Below, piece after piece: positions 40,029 through 50,081 of a stretch of DNA of 64,000 nt; within the stretch, counting starts at the first letter, position 1, and each line of letters opens with the position of its first letter. Position numbers and translations under genes: made by a program. Under the pieces are notes generated by a model. The model ran no database searches. It worked only from the letters and a program-made list of their open reading frames with translations, and was not told where the DNA came from. Origin of the DNA: Micromonospora olivasterospora (GTDB taxonomy: Bacteria; Actinomycetota; Actinomycetes; Mycobacteriales; Micromonosporaceae); NCBI RefSeq assembly GCF_007830265.1, contig NZ_VLKE01000001.1, positions 4,278,001 to 4,342,000 on the forward strand. Direction: 5' to 3'.

Positions 40029-41210
40029 ATGTCCGAGGACACGGTGGTGGTGTGGGACGAGGCCCTGCTCGCGTACGACATGGGCGACCATCCGCTCGAC
40101 CCGGTCCGGGTGGAACTGACCTTCGGGCTCGCCCGCGAACTGGGCGTCCTCGACCGGCCCGGGGTGCGGGTGGTCAAGCCGGAGCCGGCGGACGACGCCC
40201 TGCTGACCCGGGTGCACGACCCGCGCTACCTGGACGCGGTCCGGGCCGCCCCGCGCGACCCCCTGTTCGCCGGTTTCGGGCTCGGCACCTCGGACAATCC
40301 GGTGTTCGACGGGATGCACGAGTCCAGCGCGCTGATCGCCGGGGCCAGCGTCGCCGCGGCCGAGGCGGTCTGGCGGGGCGAGGCCCGGCGGGCGGTCAAC
40401 GTGGCCGGCGGGCTGCACCACGCGATGCCGGCCCGGGCCGCCGGCTTCTGCGTCTACAACGACCCGGCGGTGGCCATCGCCCGGCTGCTGGACCTCGGCG
40501 CGCAGCGGGTGGCGTACGTGGACGTGGACGTGCACCACGGCGACGGGGTGCAGGACATCTTCTGGCACGACCCGCGGGTGCTCACGATCAGCCTGCACGA
40601 GACGCCGCTCGCGTTGTTCCCCGGCACCGGGTTCCCCGACGAGACCGGCGGGCCGGGGGCGGAGGGCAGCGCCGTCAACGTGCCGCTGCCGCCGGGGACG
40701 GACGACGCCGGCTGGCAGCGGGCGTTCCACGCGATCGTCCCGTCGGTGCTGCGGGCGTTCCGGCCGCAGATCCTGGTCACCCAGTGCGGCGCGGACGCCC
40801 ACCGCCTCGACCCGCTCGCCGACCTGCACCTGTCGGTGGACGGGCAGCGCGCCACCTACCTGGCCCTGCGGGCGCTCGCCGACGAGCTGTGCCAGGGCCG
40901 CTGGGTCGCCACCGGCGGCGGCGGGTACGCGCTGGTCGAGGTGGTGCCGCGGGCGTGGACGCACCTGCTGGCGGTGGCCACCGGCGCCCCGCTCGACCCG
41001 GCGACGCTGACCCCGCCGGGCTGGCGGCAGCTCGCCACCACCCGCCGCCCCGGCCGGCAGGTGCCGCTGCGGTTGACCGACGACGTCCACCCTGGGTACC
41101 AGCCGTGGCAGCCGACCGGGGAGCCGAGCTCGGTGGACCGGGCGATCACGGCCACCCGCAGGTCGGTGTTCCCGCTGTTCGGGCTCGACCCGTACGACCC
41201 ACGCGACTGA
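40029..41210 (+). CDS. AcuC-like class I histone-deacetylase-fold protein
   Basis: Removes acetyl groups from lysine, typically reactivating acetyl-CoA synthetase. The 393-residue protein has the HDAC hallmarks GGLHHAMPARAAGFCVYND, YVDVDVHHGDGVQDIF, TQCGADAHRLDPL and TGGGGYALVEVVPRAW. ATG 40029 was chosen; ATG 40020 is possible. The next gene, 19 bases on, is an acetyltransferase/acyl-CoA synthetase fusion, an opposing activity. Confidence 0.9.
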   Translation: MSEDTVVVWDEALLAYDMGDHPLDPVRVELTFGLARELGVLDRPGVRVVKPEPADDALLTRVHDPRYLDAVRAAPRDPLFAGFGLGTSDNPVFDGMHESSALIAGASVAAAEAVWRGEARRAVNVAGGLHHAMPARAAGFCVYNDPAVAIARLLDLGAQRVAYVDVDVHHGDGVQDIFWHDPRVLTISLHETPLALFPGTGFPDETGGPGAEGSAVNVPLPPGTDDAGWQRAFHAIVPSVLRAFRPQILVTQCGADAHRLDPLADLHLSVDGQRATYLALRALADELCQGRWVATGGGGYALVEVVPRAWTHLLAVATGAPLDPATLTPPGWRQLATTRRPGRQVPLRLTDDVHPGYQPWQPTGEPSSVDRAITATRRSVFPLFGLDPYDPRD

Positions 41211-41229
41211 GCCGGCCTGGGGAGGGCCG

Positions 41230-43788
41230 GTGACCACGGTGGACCAGCCGCTGGACGTGCTGCTCAGCGACGGCTCGACCGTCCAACTGCGGCCGATCCG
41301 GCCGGCGGACGGGCCGGAGATCGTGGCGATGCACGCCCGCTTCTCCGAGCGCACCCGCTACCTGCGCTACTTCTCGCCGTACCCGCGCATTCCCGACCGG
41401 GACCTGGAGCGGTTCGTCAACGTCGACCACCGCGACCGGGAGGCGTTCGTGGTGCTGGCCGGCGGGCGGATCGTCGCCGTCGGCCGGTACGAGCGGCTCG
41501 GCCCGAAGGTGCCGGAGGCCGAGGTGGCGTTCGTGGTGGAGGACGCCCACCAGGGGCGGGGGATCGGGTCGGTGCTGCTGGAGCACCTGGCCGACGCCGC
41601 CCGGCGGGCCGGGATCGGGCACTTCGTCGCCGAGGTGCTCCCGGCCAACGGGGCGATGCAGCGGGTCTTCGCCGACTTCGGCTACCAGGTCCGGCGCCAG
41701 TACGCCGACGGGGTGGTGCACCTGAGCTTCCCGATCGCCCCCACCGAGGCGACGCTGGAGGTGCAGCGCGGCCGGGAGCACCGCACCGAGGCCCGCTCCA
41801 TCGCCCGGCTGCTCGCCCCCCGGGGCATCGCCGTCTACGGCGCGAGCGCCACCGGGCAGGGCGTCGGCGCGGCGCTGCTCGGGCACCTGCGCGACGCCGG
41901 GTTCACCGGGGCGATCGTGCCGGTGCACCCGAGTGCGGCCACGGTGGCCGGGCTGCCGGCGTACCCGTCGGCGGCCGACGCCGGAGGGGCGATCGACCTG
42001 GCGGTCGTGGCCGTGGCGCCCGAGGCGGCCGGCGCGGTGGTGGCCGACGCGGCGGCGGCCGGGGCGCACGGCCTCGTGGTGATCTCCGCCGGTTTCGCCG
42101 AGGCGGGTCCCGAGGGCGCCGCGGCCCAGCGGGCCCTGGCCCGGGCGGCGCACGCCGCCGGCATGCGGGTGGTCGGCCCGAACTGCCTCGGCGTGGCCAA
42201 CACCGGCGAGCGGGTACGCCTCAACGCCACCCTCGCGCCGGTGCTGCCGGCCCGCGGCCGGGTCGGGATCTTCAGCCAGTCCGGTGCGTTCGGCACGGCC
42301 CTGCTCGCCGAGGCGTCCCGGCGCGGCCTCGGCCTGTCCAGCTTCGTCTCCGCCGGCAACCGGGCCGACGTCTCCGGCAACGACCTGCTCCAGTACTGGC
42401 AGGACGATCCGGCCACGGACGTGATCGTGCTGTACCTGGAGACGTTCGGCAACCCGCGCAAGTTCGCCCGGCTGGCTCGGCACATCGGCCGGAGCAAGCC
42501 GGTCGTGGCGCTGGCCTCGCCGGCCCGTCCGCCGGGGCTGGGCGGCGACGGGCCCGGCCCGGACGAGGTCGCGGTCCGCGCGCTGTTCGCCCACTCCGGC
42601 GTGATCCGGGTGGACACCGTCGCCGAGCTGCTCGACGTCGGCGTGCTGCTGGCCAACCAGCCGCTGCCGCGCGGCCGGCGGGTCGGCGTCGTCGGCAACT
42701 CCTCGGCGCTGACCGGGCTGGCCGCCACCGCCTGCGCCGCCCAGGGGCTGACCGTCGCCGCCGGCTACCCGGCGGACGTGGGGCCCCGGGCGGGGGCGGC
42801 CGAGTTCGCCGCCGCGCTCGCCGCGGCCGCCGCCGACGACGGCGTGGACGCCCTGGTCGCGGTGTTCGCCCCGCCGCTGCCGGGGCAGCTCACCGACACC
42901 GAGGCCGACTTCACCGCCGCCCTGCCCCTGACGGCACGGGTGGACAAGCCGACGGTGGCCACGTTCCTCGCCGGGCGCGTGCCGGCCGGGGTGCCGGCGT
43001 ACCCGAGCGTGGAGGAGGCGGTGCGGGCCCTGGGCCGGGTCGCCGCGTACGCCGACTGGCTGCGCCGTCCGCCCGGTACGCTGCCCGACCTGCCCCGGAT
43101 CGACCCCGCCGCCGGGCAGGCCGCGCTGCGGAGCGACGGGACGGATCCGGCGGGGCTGCTCGCGGCGTACGGGATCGACGTGGTGCCCTCCGTGCCGGCG
43201 CGCTCCGCCGGCGAGGCGGCCGCCGCCGCGGCGACCCTCGGCTGGCCGGTGGCGCTGAAGGCCGCCGGCCCTGGGCTGCGGCACCGCCTCGACCTCGGGG
43301 CGGTACGCCTCGACCTGACCGACGAGCCGGCGCTGCGCCGGGCGTACGCGGAGATGTCGGCGGTGTTCGGCGCGGACGTCCTCGTCCAGCCGATGGTCCC
43401 GCCCGGGGTGGCCTGCGTGGTGGAGCTGGTGGAGGATCCGGCGTTCGGACCGGTGGTCGGCTTCGGACTGGGCGGCGTCGCCACCGAACTGCTCGGGGAC
43501 CGGGCCTGGCGGCCGGTGCCGCTGACCGACACCGACGCCGCCGAGCTGGTCGACGAGCCGCGCGCGGCGCCGCTGCTGCGCGGGCACCGGGGCGGCATCC
43601 CGGTGGACCGGGCGGCCCTGGCCGAGCTGCTGGTGCGGGTGGGCCGGCTCGCCGACGACCAGCCCCGGGTCCGCTCGCTCACCCTCAACCCGGTGCTGGC
43701 CCGCCCGGACGGCCTGGCCGTCCTGCACGCCACCGTCCGGGTCGGGGCGGACGCGGCCCGCCCCGACACCGGCCCCCGCCGCCTGTAG
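41230..43788 (+). CDS. GNAT acetyltransferase fused to ADP-forming acyl-CoA synthetase-like protein (Pat-like)
   Basis: An 852-residue protein. Residues 1-175 are a GNAT domain (VQLRPIRPADGPEIVAMHAR; acetyl-CoA loop AHQGRGIGSVLLEHLADAAR). The remainder is the acyl-CoA synthetase-like part: a CoA-binding domain (RGIAVYGASATGQGVGAALL), succinyl-CoA-ligase-like domains (GRVGIFSQSGAFGTALL) and an ATP-grasp end (LGWPVALKAAGPGLRHRLDL). Here the GNAT domain is N-terminal, unlike E. coli Pat. Adjacent to the AcuC-like gene, it probably acetylates metabolic enzymes. Confidence 0.9.
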   Translation: MTTVDQPLDVLLSDGSTVQLRPIRPADGPEIVAMHARFSERTRYLRYFSPYPRIPDRDLERFVNVDHRDREAFVVLAGGRIVAVGRYERLGPKVPEAEVAFVVEDAHQGRGIGSVLLEHLADAARRAGIGHFVAEVLPANGAMQRVFADFGYQVRRQYADGVVHLSFPIAPTEATLEVQRGREHRTEARSIARLLAPRGIAVYGASATGQGVGAALLGHLRDAGFTGAIVPVHPSAATVAGLPAYPSAADAGGAIDLAVVAVAPEAAGAVVADAAAAGAHGLVVISAGFAEAGPEGAAAQRALARAAHAAGMRVVGPNCLGVANTGERVRLNATLAPVLPARGRVGIFSQSGAFGTALLAEASRRGLGLSSFVSAGNRADVSGNDLLQYWQDDPATDVIVLYLETFGNPRKFARLARHIGRSKPVVALASPARPPGLGGDGPGPDEVAVRALFAHSGVIRVDTVAELLDVGVLLANQPLPRGRRVGVVGNSSALTGLAATACAAQGLTVAAGYPADVGPRAGAAEFAAALAAAAADDGVDALVAVFAPPLPGQLTDTEADFTAALPLTARVDKPTVATFLAGRVPAGVPAYPSVEEAVRALGRVAAYADWLRRPPGTLPDLPRIDPAAGQAALRSDGTDPAGLLAAYGIDVVPSVPARSAGEAAAAAATLGWPVALKAAGPGLRHRLDLGAVRLDLTDEPALRRAYAEMSAVFGADVLVQPMVPPGVACVVELVEDPAFGPVVGFGLGGVATELLGDRAWRPVPLTDTDAAELVDEPRAAPLLRGHRGGIPVDRAALAELLVRVGRLADDQPRVRSLTLNPVLARPDGLAVLHATVRVGADAARPDTGPRRL

Positions 43789-43835
43789 GGCACCCTGCCC
43801 GGGCTCCCCGTGCCCGGCGGGAGCCGTCACGCACG

Positions 43836-43869
43836 CCGGAAGGCCCCGGCGAACCGCCGGGCCCTCCGG
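43836..43869. terminator. Hairpin between Pat-like and sigB-like genes
   Basis: CCGGAAGGCCCCGGCG and CGCCGGGCCCTCCGG form an imperfect stem between convergent genes. Confidence 0.55.
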
Positions 43870-43882
43870 GTGTCCGCCCGCC

Positions 43883-44899
43883 TCAGCAGGCGTACGCCTC
43901 CAGGCGCTGCGCCCGCTCCGGGGCGCGCAGCTTGAGCAGCGTCACCTTCTCGATCTGCCGGATCCGCTCCCGGGACAGGCCGAACTCCCTGCCGACCTCG
44001 TCCAGGGTGCGCTGCCGGCCGTCGTCCAGGCCGAAGCGCAGCCGGATCACCGCCTGCTCGCGCTGCGACAGGGTGGCGAGCACGATGCGTACCTCGTTGC
44101 GCAGCTCGCCGTCGGCGGCGGCCTCGCCGGGCTCGGCGGCCGAATCCACGGCGGCCACGAAGTCACCGAGGGCGCTCTCGCCGTCCTCGCCGACGGCCTG
44201 GTCCAGGCTGACCGGCTCCCGGTCGTACGAGATCAGCTCGATGACCTGGAACTCCGGGACGTCCATCGCCTTGGCGACCTCGGCCACCGTGGGCTCCCGG
44301 CCCAGCGTGACCGCCAGCTCGCGGCGGGCGCGGACCATCCGGTTGACCTGCTCGACCATGTGCACCGGGATACGGATGGTGCGGGCCTGGTCGGCCATGG
44401 CCCGGGTGATCGCCTGCCGGATCCACCAGGTCGCGTATGTGGAGAACTTGAAACCCTTGGTGTAGTCGAACTTCTCGACCGCCCGGATCAGGCCGAGGTT
44501 GCCCTCCTGGATCAGGTCGAGGAACGCCATCCCGCGGCCCGTGTACCGCTTGGCGATGCTGACCACGAGGCGCAGGTTCGCCTCCAGCAGGTGGTCCTTG
44601 GCGGTGCGGCCCTCGGCGACGATCAGCTCCAGGTCCGACCGCAGCGCGGCGGAGACCGGCGTGCAGGTGGCGAGCTTCTCCTCGGCGAAGAGTCCCGCCT
44701 CGATCCGGCGGGCCAGCTCCACCTCCTGCGCGGCGGTGAGCAGCTTGGTGCGCCCGATGCCGTTGAGGTAGGCCCGGACCAGGTCGGTGGAGACGCCGCG
44801 CTCGTCGAAGGCGTCGAGGTCGGCCAGGGTGTCAGTGCCGGGCTCGGCGTCGATGGCGACGGCCGGGCCGAACCGGTTATCGATCATCTGCTGGACCAT
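43883..44899 (-). CDS. sigB: RNA polymerase sigma factor, SigB-like (group 2 sigma-70)
   Basis: A 338-residue sigma factor similar to RpoD but without its long N-terminal extension. It has region 1.2 ([20 protein letters not shown]), region 2 ([40 protein letters not shown]), region 3 and region 4 ([20 protein letters not shown]). ATG 44899 follows GGGGAGAG. By comparison with mycobacterial SigB it is likely a stress or stationary-phase factor. The upstream 300 bases contain GC-rich direct repeats. Confidence 0.9.
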   Translation of the reverse strand: MVQQMIDNRFGPAVAIDAEPGTDTLADLDAFDERGVSTDLVRAYLNGIGRTKLLTAAQEVELARRIEAGLFAEEKLATCTPVSAALRSDLELIVAEGRTAKDHLLEANLRLVVSIAKRYTGRGMAFLDLIQEGNLGLIRAVEKFDYTKGFKFSTYATWWIRQAITRAMADQARTIRIPVHMVEQVNRMVRARRELAVTLGREPTVAEVAKAMDVPEFQVIELISYDREPVSLDQAVGEDGESALGDFVAAVDSAAEPGEAAADGELRNEVRIVLATLSQREQAVIRLRFGLDDGRQRTLDEVGREFGLSRERIRQIEKVTLLKLRAPERAQRLEAYAC

Positions 44900-45062
44900 C
44901 TCTGTCTCTCCCCGTTTCCACGTCGGTGCCGTGTCGCCGGCCCAGTGGTGCCGGTGACACACACTCTTCCAAGCGGGACGTGAGACGGGAGTGAGGCGAT
45001 CGGGGACCCGACAGCGAACAGGGGGCCCGAGTTTGCCGGACCCGGTTACCGTGCCAGCGGTC

Positions 45063-45205
45063 GGCCGATCCGGTCCGGCCCGCTCGGTCGGCCGCGGTAG
45101 GCCGGCCCGCTCAGTCGGCCGGCGGTAGGTCGGCCCGCTCGGTCGGCCGCTCTGCGGGCCGGCCCCGATCAGTCGGCCGAGGTAGGCCGACCCGCACGGC
45201 CGGCG
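45063..45205. repeat. Imperfect direct repeats upstream of sigB-like gene and Spo0M gene
   Basis: About four degenerate copies of a 27-bp unit (CGGTAGGCCGGCCCGCTCAG then TCGGCCG) occur between about 45063 and 45205 in the 339-base gap between the divergent sigB-like and Spo0M-like genes. No protein is encoded. The repeats could be regulatory or simply an expanded minisatellite. Confidence 0.7.
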
Positions 45206-45238
45206 CACGCCGGCCCGGACAGGCAAGTGGAGGGTGTC

Positions 45239-46027
45239 GTGGTCTTCAAGCGGCTCATGCAGGCGATGGGCGTGGGCGGCCCGTCGGTGGAAACGGTGCT
45301 GGCCAATCCGAACTGCCGACCGGGCGGGCAGTTGGAGGGCGTGGTCCACGTCGCCGGGGGCGACCACCCGGTGGACGTCAGCTACGTCGCGCTGGGCCTG
45401 GTCACGCGGGTCGAGGTGGAGAGCGGCGACAACGAGTACGCGACCGACCAGGAGTTCGGCCGCCGCCAGGTGACCTCGGCGTTCCGGCTGGAGCCGGGGC
45501 AGCGGTACGACGTCCCGTTCCGCTTCGACGTCCCCTGGGAGACGCCGCTCACCGAGCTGTACGGGCAGCACCTGCACGGGATGACGATGGGCCTGCGTAC
45601 GGAGCTGGAGGTCGCCCGGGCCGTCGACAAGGGAGACCTGGACGCGGTGGCGGTGCACCCGCTGCCCGCGCAGGAGCAGCTGCTCGAGGCGCTGCTGCGG
45701 CTGGGCTTCCGGTTCGCGCGCGCCGACGTCGAGCGGGGGCACATCTACGGCGTACGGCAGAGCCTGCCGTTCTACCAGGAGATCGAGTTCCACCCGGCGC
45801 CCCAGTACGCCCGGGCGATCAACCAGCTGGAGGTCACCTTCGTGACCGACCCGCAGCAGGTGCAGGTGGTGCTGGAGATCGACAAGCGGGGCGGGGTGTT
45901 CACCGAGGGCCGGGACGCCTTCGGCCGCTTCACGGTGGACCACGCCATGGCGCGGAACACGGACTGGGCCGCCCAGCTCGACGCCTGGCTCCGCCAGTCC
46001 ATCCAGCGCCGCGGCCTCTTCTTCTGA
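45239..46027 (+). CDS. Sporulation-control protein Spo0M-like
   Basis: A 262-residue arrestin-fold protein: [60 protein letters not shown] and [20 protein letters not shown]. Spo0M family members influence sporulation in Bacillus and occur widely in actinomycetes. GTG 45239 was preferred because GGAGGG (45228-45233) precedes it; GTG 45227 is part of that site. It ends before the C-rich tract and palindromic copy D. Confidence 0.85.
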   Translation: MVFKRLMQAMGVGGPSVETVLANPNCRPGGQLEGVVHVAGGDHPVDVSYVALGLVTRVEVESGDNEYATDQEFGRRQVTSAFRLEPGQRYDVPFRFDVPWETPLTELYGQHLHGMTMGLRTELEVARAVDKGDLDAVAVHPLPAQEQLLEALLRLGFRFARADVERGHIYGVRQSLPFYQEIEFHPAPQYARAINQLEVTFVTDPQQVQVVLEIDKRGGVFTEGRDAFGRFTVDHAMARNTDWAAQLDAWLRQSIQRRGLFF

Positions 46028-46029
46028 CC

Positions 46030-46275
46030 CCCACCCCGCCCGGCCCCCCGCCCCACCCCCGGCCCCACCCCCGGCCCGCCCCTGCCCCCTGCCCCCGGCC
46101 CCACCCCGCCCCACCCCGTCCCCCGCCCCGGTGATCAAGAGATTTGTGTCGTGGTTCGCGTTTCCCGGCGACGCAAACTTCTTGATCACCGAAGCGGGGG
46201 GCGGGGGCGGGGGCGGGGGCGGGGCGGGGGCAGGGGGCAGGGGGGCAGGGGGACAGGGGGGGCAGGGGGGCGGGG
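46030..46275. repeat. C-rich/G-rich inverted tracts around palindromic element D
   Basis: About 100 bases of CCCC(A/G)CCCC repeats precede the palindromic element and about 85 bases of GGGG(C/A)GGGG repeats follow it on the same strand. The whole region could fold into one very large hairpin, or the G-rich strand into quadruplexes. No gene is present. Confidence 0.8.
46130..46190. repeat. Dispersed palindromic element, copy D
   Basis: GGTGATCAAGAGATTTGTGTCG and CGACGCAAACTTCTTGATCACC are imperfect inverted arms. The arms carry several substitutions relative to copies B and C, so this is an older or diverged copy. Confidence 0.9.
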
Positions 46276-46279
46276 GTCA

Positions 46280-46589
46280 TGTAAGGAACTCCGGTGCTTG
46301 ATCAGCCCGGTGGTCCTGGGATTGGATGAGCATCCCGGTTGGTCCGGTGGGTGGCGACGAGTTGGGGTCTGAGGGAGAGCCTCGTACCGCTGATTGCTAC
46401 CGCTGGTCTGGCCACGGATGTCCCGGATGAGGGAAGTGGGCCGGCCCTGCGAGGCCGGGTCCGGTTGCAGCACATGAGTGGGAGCCGTCGTCGGACTGCT
46501 CTGCCTCCTTGGGACCGTGGCTGGCGTGCGGTGTTGACCTGCGCGGATCGCCGGAGCAGGTAGATGTTTATGTGCCGGGGAGGCGGTAG
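46280..46589 (+). ncRNA. IS110-element 5' noncoding end, possible bridge RNA
   Basis: About 300 bases without a protein gene precede the IS110-type transposase, while only a few bases separate its stop from dtd. IS110-group elements carry a bridge RNA in a long 5' noncoding end that specifies donor and target DNA. Short complementary segments are visible but I cannot fold the RNA. The left boundary (about 46275-46285, where the G-rich tract ends) is an estimate. Confidence 0.4.
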
Positions 46590-48047
46590 ATGCAGCGCAG
46601 GTTGGTCGGTATCGATTTGGGGATCGCGTCGGCGCACACGGTACGGGTGCGTGACGAGGCCGGACGGGAGGTGTGCCGGCGGCGGTGCGAGCCGACGGTG
46701 GACAGCTTGTCGATGATCGAGTCCGCGGCGTTGGCCGGGGCAGCGCCGGGCACGCGGTTGGAGGTGGTGATCGAGCCGACCGGGCCGGCGTGGCTGCCGA
46801 TCGCGGTGTTCTTCACCGCTCGGGGGCACCTGGTGTTCCGGGTGTCGAGTGCGAAGGCGGCGGATCTGCGCCGGTTCCTGTCGCGGCATGCGAAGTCCAA
46901 CGGCATTGACGCGGACACCCTGGCCCGCTTGCCGTTGATCGACCCGGACGGGCTACGGCCCCTCGAACTGCCGGATGCGGCAGCGGCGGCGTTGGACCGG
47001 CGGGTGCGCGCGTGTGACCGGCTGACCATGGCCGCGTCCGAGCACAAGGTGCGGATCAAGGACCTGGTCCGGCAGGTGATGCCGTGCACCCCGCTGACCG
47101 GTGATCTGGGCAAGGCCGACCTGGCGGTGCTGGAACGCTACGCCGACCCGCGTGCCCTGCTGCGGCTGGGCCGGGCCCGGCTGACCGCGCTGATCGTCAA
47201 GGCGTCCCACAACCACCAGGGCGCGGCGCGCGCCGAGCAGTGGCTGGTCGCCGCCCAAGCGGCGGTCGACCTCTACGGTGATCACCCGGCGGTCGCGTTC
47301 ACCGACCTGGCCGCCGAGATCGCCACCGAGGTGCGGCTACTACGCGCCATCACCACCGAGCTGGCCGCGCACGCGGCCGAACGGGAGACCTGTTACCGGT
47401 GGGTCGACCCGATGCAGCTGGCCCGTAGCCTGCCCGGCCTGGCCGAGGTCGGCGGACCGGCGATGACCGCGGTCATCGGTGACGCCACCCGGTTCCCCAC
47501 CGCGGCGCACTTCAAGTCATACCTCGGGCTGGCGCCGCGCGCGTCAGAGACCGGTGACACCGACCGCAAGGGCCAGCCGATGTCCAAGGCCGGCTCCCGG
47601 CTGGCCCGGGCCACTCTGATCCGGGCCGCGGACTGGGCTCGCAAGCAGGACCCGCAGCTCGCGCGCATCTACCACCAGCAGATGGTCGAACGCGGTGCCG
47701 AACACCTCAAAGCCAGCTGTGTGGTCGCGGCCCGGCTCGCCGAACGGCTCTGGACCGTGATGCGCCGCCGCATGCCGTATGTCATCTGCGACGTCGACGG
47801 CACGCCGGTCACCCCACAGCAGGCGAAACAGATCATCGCCCAGCAGTGGACCGTGACCGAGGAGATCCGCCGCAGGCGGCGCAGCACCAAGCGCAGGGCG
47901 GGGAAGGCCCCTCACCAAGCCCTCACGGGACATGATCAAAAAGACGCTCGAAGCGTACGAACGAGGCGACCTTCCCCACCCGAATCCTCCGCGACACCGT
48001 CACGGACCGTCAAGCAACCCGCCCTCTTGACAACCGATCCTCGATAG
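46590..48047 (+). mobile_element. IS110-family transposase (DEDD recombinase)
   Basis: A 485-residue transposase. The N-terminal RuvC-like DEDD domain has GIDLGIASAHTVRV (first Asp), VVIEPTGPAW (Glu) and SKSNGIDADTLARLP-type Asp residues. The C-terminal Transposase_20 domain has SLPGLAEVGGPAMTAVIGDA, HFKSYLGLAPRASETGD and KAGSRLARATLIRAADWARK with the catalytic Ser. The reading frame is intact, so the element may be active. GGGGAGGCGG precedes ATG 46590. The tail beyond about residue 440 is low complexity. The element's right end abuts the dtd stop codon. Confidence 0.92.
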
Positions 48048-48051
48048 GGAA

Positions 48052-48474
48052 TCAGAGGTCCAGGAGGATCGTGCGGGGGCCTACGTTGACGCTCTCGACC
48101 AGCATGTGGGCGCGGAAGCGGCCCGTCTCGACCTTCGCGCCGCGCTCGCGCAGCCCCTCGACCACCGCCGTGACCAGGGGCTCCGCCGCCTCGGCGGGGG
48201 CGGCAGCCGTCCAGCTGGGCCGCCTGCCCCTGCGGGCGTCGCCGTAGAGGGTGAACTGGCTGACCACGAGGATCGGGGCGCCGGTGTCCGCCGCGCTGCG
48301 CTCGTCGTCCAGGATGCGCAGCTCGCGGATCTTGCGGGCCATGGTCCGCGCCGTCTCCGGGGTGTCGGTGTGGGTCACCCCGAGCAGCACCAGCAGGCCG
48401 TCGGCGACGGCGCCGACCACCTCGTCGTCGACCGTGACGCTGGCCCGGCCGACCGTCTGCACCACCGCCCGCAT
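48052..48474 (-). CDS. dtd: D-aminoacyl-tRNA deacylase
   Basis: DTD hydrolyses D-aminoacyl-tRNAs and mischarged Gly-tRNA-Ala. The 140-residue protein has [20 protein letters not shown], the catalytic [17 protein letters not shown] segment and the Gly-cis-Pro motif NVGPRT near the end. Its start overlaps the stop of the upstream methyltransferase gene (TGATG). The IS110 element inserted only a few bases past its stop, leaving the gene intact. Confidence 0.94.
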   Translation of the reverse strand: MRAVVQTVGRASVTVDDEVVGAVADGLLVLLGVTHTDTPETARTMARKIRELRILDDERSAADTGAPILVVSQFTLYGDARRGRRPSWTAAAPAEAAEPLVTAVVEGLRERGAKVETGRFRAHMLVESVNVGPRTILLDL

Positions 48475-49958
48475 CAGTCGGCCACCGGCTCGACGATCCC
48501 GCGCTCCACCAGGTGCGCCACGATCGGCCCGGCCGCCTCGGCCAGCTCGTCGACCGCCACCTCGTGCGCCGCCGACAGCAGGGCGAGCTGGTCGCGCAGC
48601 GGCAGCCGGCCGTCGGCGCCGCCGACCAGGGCCAGCACCAGGGGGTCGATCTCCTCCGTCCAGCGCAGCCCGTGGGGCATGGCGAGGACCTGCCGGTCCA
48701 CCGCCCAGCCCTCGTCGCCCATGGTGGCCTCCTGCCGCAGTTGCAGCCCCTCGGCCGCCCGGTAGCGCGCGGCGAGCAGCCCGTCGGTGTCGCGTACCCG
48801 CAGCCAGTCCTGGCGGTCGAACCAGGCGGCGATCCGGTCGCCCATCGGCGGCTCCACCCGCTGCCGCAGGTCCTCCACCCGCACCACCGGATCGGCGTGG
48901 CCGGCGTTGCGCAGCGACACGATGCCGAAGCCGATCGCCTCGACCTTGTGCGCGTCGAACCAGTCCAGCCAGGCGGCCATCCGCTGCGGGTCGGGCACCT
49001 CGCCGACATCGGTCAGCCACAGGTTCACGTACGCCATCGGGTCGGCCACCTCGCGCTGGATGACCCAGGCGTCCAGGCCCGTGCCGGCGAACCAGCCGGC
49101 CACCCGCTCGCCCCAGTCCTCGCCGGCGACGTGCACCCAGTTCGCCAGGTACTGCATGGTGCCGTCCTCGGTGAGCAGGCCCGGTGCGGCGGCGGCCAGC
49201 TCGGCGCCGATCGCGTCCCCGACCCGGCCGGAGTCGCGGTAGACGTGCGTGGTGGTGCCCGGGCCGACCACGAACGGCGGGTTGCTGACCACCAGGTCGA
49301 ACCGGCGGCCGGCCACCGGGGCGACCAGGTCGCCGCGCAGCAGCTCCCAGTCCCGGCCGTTGAGCGCGGCGGTGGTGGCGGCGAAGCGCAGCGCCCGCTC
49401 GGAGACGTCGGTGGCGGTGACCCGGGTCGCGTGGGTGGACAGGTGCAGCGCCTGCACCCCGGAGCCGGTGCCGAGGTCCAGCGCCGTCTCCGCCGGGCGG
49501 CGGACCGTCGCGCCGATCAGGGTCTGCGTCGCCCCGCCGATGCCGAGGACGTGCTCGGCGTGCAGCGGCCGGCCCGGCCGCGCGCTGGCCGGCACGTCGG
49601 CGAGCACCCACCAGTCGTCCCCGTACGGCTCCAGGTCGACGCCGGCGCGCAGGCCGTCGCCGTGCCGCTCGACCAGGCCCCCGGCCAGCGCCTCGCCCAC
49701 GGTCAACGGGGCGAGCGCGGCGGCCACGACGTCCTCGCGCTCGGTCTGGTCGCAGATGAACACGCGGATCAGCGTGCCGAGCGGGTCGCGGTCCTCGGTG
49801 GCGCGCAGGGCGGCCCGGAAGTCGTTGCGGGCCACCCCGCCGGTGGCCTGGGGACCGAGCCGGGCGGCGATCCCGTTGGCGGTGTACCCCGCGCCGGCCA
49901 GCGCCGTCCGCAACGCCTCGACGCCGGCGGGGGAGAGCAGCATGTCGTGTCCGTCCAC
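48474..49958 (-). CDS. Class I SAM-dependent methyltransferase (N5-glutamine/RsmC-like)
   Basis: A 494-residue protein with an N-terminal helical domain (about 1-150), a Rossmann methyltransferase core ([20 protein letters not shown]) and the NPPF motif in [15 protein letters not shown], typical of enzymes methylating amide or base nitrogens in RNA or protein. A C-terminal helical domain of about 170 residues follows. GTG 49958 ([16 protein letters not shown]) was chosen; ATG 49943 is possible. The exact substrate is unknown. Confidence 0.85.
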   Translation of the reverse strand: MDGHDMLLSPAGVEALRTALAGAGYTANGIAARLGPQATGGVARNDFRAALRATEDRDPLGTLIRVFICDQTEREDVVAAALAPLTVGEALAGGLVERHGDGLRAGVDLEPYGDDWWVLADVPASARPGRPLHAEHVLGIGGATQTLIGATVRRPAETALDLGTGSGVQALHLSTHATRVTATDVSERALRFAATTAALNGRDWELLRGDLVAPVAGRRFDLVVSNPPFVVGPGTTTHVYRDSGRVGDAIGAELAAAAPGLLTEDGTMQYLANWVHVAGEDWGERVAGWFAGTGLDAWVIQREVADPMAYVNLWLTDVGEVPDPQRMAAWLDWFDAHKVEAIGFGIVSLRNAGHADPVVRVEDLRQRVEPPMGDRIAAWFDRQDWLRVRDTDGLLAARYRAAEGLQLRQEATMGDEGWAVDRQVLAMPHGLRWTEEIDPLVLALVGGADGRLPLRDQLALLSAAHEVAVDELAEAAGPIVAHLVERGIVEPVAD

Positions 49959-50081
49959 GTCGCCATCCTGCCCTCCGCCGCCCGGCGCTCCGCCACCGCC
50001 GTGCCGAAATCGGCCGGGGACGCCGGCCCGTACCGGGGAGTCGGCGCGGTCGTCGGGCGGCCGGCGGGCAGGATGGACGGC

